Positions 5,448-6,853 of a stretch of DNA of 6,853 bases are shown here, piece by piece. Made by a program: the position numbers and the translations under genes. Origin of the DNA: Pseudomonadota bacterium (GTDB lineage Bacteria; Pseudomonadota; Gammaproteobacteria; Burkholderiales; Burkholderiaceae_C); the NCBI GenBank assembly GCA_023438115.1, contig JAEZEB010000056.1, positions 1 to 6,853 of the forward strand. The letters are read 5' to 3'. Each line of letters begins with the position of its first letter. Position 1 is the stretch's first letter. The notes beneath the pieces were generated by a model. That model saw only the letters and a list, made by a program, of their open reading frames with translations. It was not told where the DNA came from and made no database searches.

Positions 5448-6544
5448 GCGCGGCGCTCCCGCAGCCGCCGCAGCGCCGGGGCCAGGCCCCAGTTGTTGTG
5501 CTGCTTGGCCAGCCAGAGGAGCGTGAAGGCGAAGGTGCCCCCGTGCAGCAGCAGCAGGTAGGGCCAGAAACCGGCGATGCCTCGGCCGATCCAGCTCTGG
5601 CCCAGGTTCAGGAGGTTGAAGTACACGACGAAGGAAAAGAGGGCGAACACCAGGTTGCCGCTGCGGCCCACCCGCGGGTTGACGCTGGAGACCGTCACGC
5701 CCAGGAGCACGAAGTTGATGGCCGCGAGCGCCAGCCCGATGCGCCACCCGAGCTCGCCCAGGTTCGCGCGCGAGGGATTGCGCACCAGGTCCAGGGTGGA
5801 GCGCGCCTTCAGCGGCCCCTCGCTGCCGGGAAGCAGGCTCTCGTCGTTCACGCGCGTGCCGTGCAGCTCGAACTCGCTGATGCGCATGCCGTCGCCGTTG
5901 CGGGAGGTCTCCAGCCGCTGGCCGTTGGACAGCAGCAGGAACTGGTCCTCGCCGATCGTCTCGACGCGGCCGCTGCGCGCGGACGTGACGGTCTCGCGGT
6001 CGTTCTCCATCGTGGAGATGAAGATGTTGCGGCCCGACTTGTTGTCCGGCGTGTCCTTGTCCAGGAAGAACACGCGCCGGCCGCTGGCCGACTCCTGGAA
6101 CTGGCCCGGTGCCACGCGCTCCAGGTCGCCGCGCCGGCCGTAGCGCTCCTTCAGCTCCTGCGTCTGCTGGTTGGCCCAGGGCCAGACCACCAGCGCCAGC
6201 AGCGCGATCACCATCAGCACGGGCCAGGCAAAGCCGAAGAGCGGCTTGACCAGCGCCGACAGGCCGCGGCCGGCCGAGAACCAGATCACCATCTCGCTGT
6301 CGCGGTACATGCGCGAGAGCGTTCCGACGATGGCGATGAACAGCGAGAGCGTGAGCACGGTCGGCAGGTAGCCCAGCACCGTGTAGCCCATGACCATGAG
6401 CACTTCTTCCGGGTTCACGCTGCCGCGGCTGGCGAGGCTGAGCGTGCGGATGAGGGTCATGGTCACGATGATGGTGACCAGGACGACGAGCGAAGCCCCG
6501 AAACTGCGGGCCAGCTCCTTGCGGCCGGTTGAATGGAATAACAT
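5444..6544 (-). CDS. lptF: LPS export system permease LptF
   Basis: Starting at ATG 6542-6544 the protein has 366 residues, exactly the E. coli LptF length, and begins MLFHSTGRKELARSFGA. Membrane segments are near 15-36, 48-76, 100-123, 265-287, 298-316 and 325-346, with the periplasmic jellyroll domain between the third and fourth. RDSEMVIWFSAG (81-92) is the coupling region, with E84 at the E. coli LptB-contact position. It pairs with LptG in the LptB2FG transporter. An in-frame TTG at 6578-6580 would add 12 proline-rich residues and leave only 6 bp to pepA, so I prefer the ATG, although neither start has a purine-rich ribosome-binding site. The stop overlaps the lptG start by 4 bp, so the two permeases are made together. 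Divergent pepA is the common neighbour of lptF in beta- and gammaproteobacteria. Confidence 0.95.
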   Translation of the reverse strand: MLFHSTGRKELARSFGASLVVLVTIIVTMTLIRTLSLASRGSVNPEEVLMVMGYTVLGYLPTVLTLSLFIAIVGTLSRMYRDSEMVIWFSAGRGLSALVKPLFGFAWPVLMVIALLALVVWPWANQQTQELKERYGRRGDLERVAPGQFQESASGRRVFFLDKDTPDNKSGRNIFISTMENDRETVTSARSGRVETIGEDQFLLLSNGQRLETSRNGDGMRISEFELHGTRVNDESLLPGSEGPLKARSTLDLVRNPSRANLGELGWRIGLALAAINFVLLGVTVSSVNPRVGRSGNLVFALFSFVVYFNLLNLGQSWIGRGIAGFWPYLLLLHGGTFAFTLLWLAKQHNNWGLAPALRRLRERRA

Positions 6545-6586
6545 CGGCGGCGGCAGGCGCAAGGGCGCCGGGAACAACAAGGGATT
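6545..6586. promoter_or_regulatory. Divergent lptF/pepA start region, 42 bp
   Basis: Only 42 bp separate the lptF ATG from the pepA ATG. No pair of -35/-10 boxes fits within it for either direction, so at least one promoter must lie inside the opposite gene's 5' coding region. The AT-richer patch at 6529-6544 (TTGAAT through TAACAT) inside the lptF start is the only visible candidate for pepA elements, and its spacing is poor. Confidence 0.4.
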
Positions 6587-6853
6587 ATGGACTTCGAACT
6601 CAAGACCCTCGACCCTGCAGGCGCGGCCGCCGAGAAATGCGACGTGCTCCTGGTCCTGGTGAAGGAAGGTTTCCAGGCCGGCAAGGACGCTGTCTCCCGC
6701 CTGGTCGGCGCGGCGCTCTCCGCCCGCGACCTCGAACCCAAGCCGGGCAAGATGCTGCAGGCCTACCGCAGCGAGGGCATCGCCGCCCCGCGCGTCATCC
6801 TGGCCGGCTGCGGCGACGGCTCCGGCAAGCGGGTGCAGTCCGCGGTGCAGGCC
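6587..6853 (+). CDS. pepA: Leucyl aminopeptidase PepA, N-terminal part (3' end outside window)
   Basis: From ATG 6587 the frame stays open to the window end, giving 89 residues of a protein normally near 500. MDFELKTLD, DVLLVLV (19-25), G..LS.RDLE (41-50), GK.LQAY (54-60) and the strand GIAAPRVILAG (64-74) match the non-catalytic N-terminal domain of M17 leucyl aminopeptidases. The di-metal catalytic domain is beyond the window. PepA is a cytoplasmic hexameric metallopeptidase that removes N-terminal residues; in E. coli it also binds DNA (carAB control, Xer recombination), which cannot be judged here. AAGGGA (6579-6584) lies only 2 bases before the ATG, unusually close for a Shine-Dalgarno; GGGA at 6570-6573 is a more distant alternative. 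Its divergence from lptF supports the call. Confidence 0.9.
   Translation, partial: MDFELKTLDPAGAAAEKCDVLLVLVKEGFQAGKDAVSRLVGAALSARDLEPKPGKMLQAYRSEGIAAPRVILAGCGDGSGKRVQSAVQA

Noticed and set aside
4233..5561. 442-codon open frame on the plus strand opposite lptG
   Set aside because: It is antisense to lptG, low-complexity and rich in Q, H, R and E, as expected from reading membrane-protein codons backwards; no domain is seen.
5448..5747. 100-codon upstream extension of lptG
   Set aside because: It lies wholly within lptF in another frame; the ATG at 5447 with GGGAG 8 bases upstream and the ATGA overlap give the normal LptG length.
5498..6532. 344-codon open frame on the plus strand opposite lptF
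   Set aside because: It is the same shadow effect over lptF, with an H/Q/E/R-rich product and no supporting motif or start signal.
6545..6580. TTG start of lptF at 6578-6580
   Set aside because: It adds 12 proline-rich residues not expected in LptF and leaves 6 bp to pepA; the ATG at 6544 gives exactly the usual 366 residues.
1..6853. CRISPR arrays, tRNA/rRNA genes, insertion sequences, prophage or defence genes
   Set aside because: No regularly spaced repeats, no tRNA-like cloverleaf, no transposase or integrase and no toxin-antitoxin or defence domains were seen on either strand; the content is core metabolic and envelope genes.

Overview
The window is a high-GC, gene-dense chromosomal segment of a betaproteobacterium, most likely Burkholderiales and probably the Comamonadaceae (Ramlibacter/Variovorax/Polaromonas type). 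Three things point there: strong G/C bias at third codon positions, the protein sequences themselves, and two GC-rich palindromic intergenic elements of a style I associate with that family. The assignment is by recognition, not by a search. Every gene looks intact apart from the two cut by the window edges. No stretch over 300 bases lacks a gene; the longest gap is 112 bases.

Layout. Positions 1-861 (+) hold the C-terminal 286 residues of the DEAH-box RNA helicase HrpA, cut at its 5' side. Positions 951-1655 (+) encode a small Tat-exported Rieske [2Fe-2S] protein. A 63-bp gap with a double-hairpin repeat separates it from a convergent minus-strand block. Read in its own direction that block runs lptF (6544-5444), lptG (5447-4344), a short sirohydrochlorin chelatase of the CbiX/SirB type (4336-3977), cysB (3933-2989) and a YbdL-type methionine aminotransferase (2876-1719). 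Positions 6587-6853 (+) hold the first 89 residues of leucyl aminopeptidase PepA, divergent from lptF.

How the genes work together. LptF and LptG overlap by 4 bp and form the membrane part of the LptB2FG lipopolysaccharide exporter. The chelatase starts 7 bp after lptG, so it can be read from the same transcript. Functionally it belongs with cysB: it inserts metal into sirohydrochlorin, giving the siroheme that sulfite reductase needs, and CysB is the activator of sulfate assimilation. A likely cysB promoter lies over the end of the chelatase gene and is followed by a 24-bp dyad just before the cysB start. The aminotransferase downstream of cysB also handles a sulfur amino acid, so the middle of the window has a sulfur theme.

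I did not find a new multi-gene system. The points most worth a second look are the cysB leader dyad, the two intergenic palindromic elements, the orphan Tat/Rieske protein without the usual disulfide cysteines, and the very compact lptF/pepA divergent start region.
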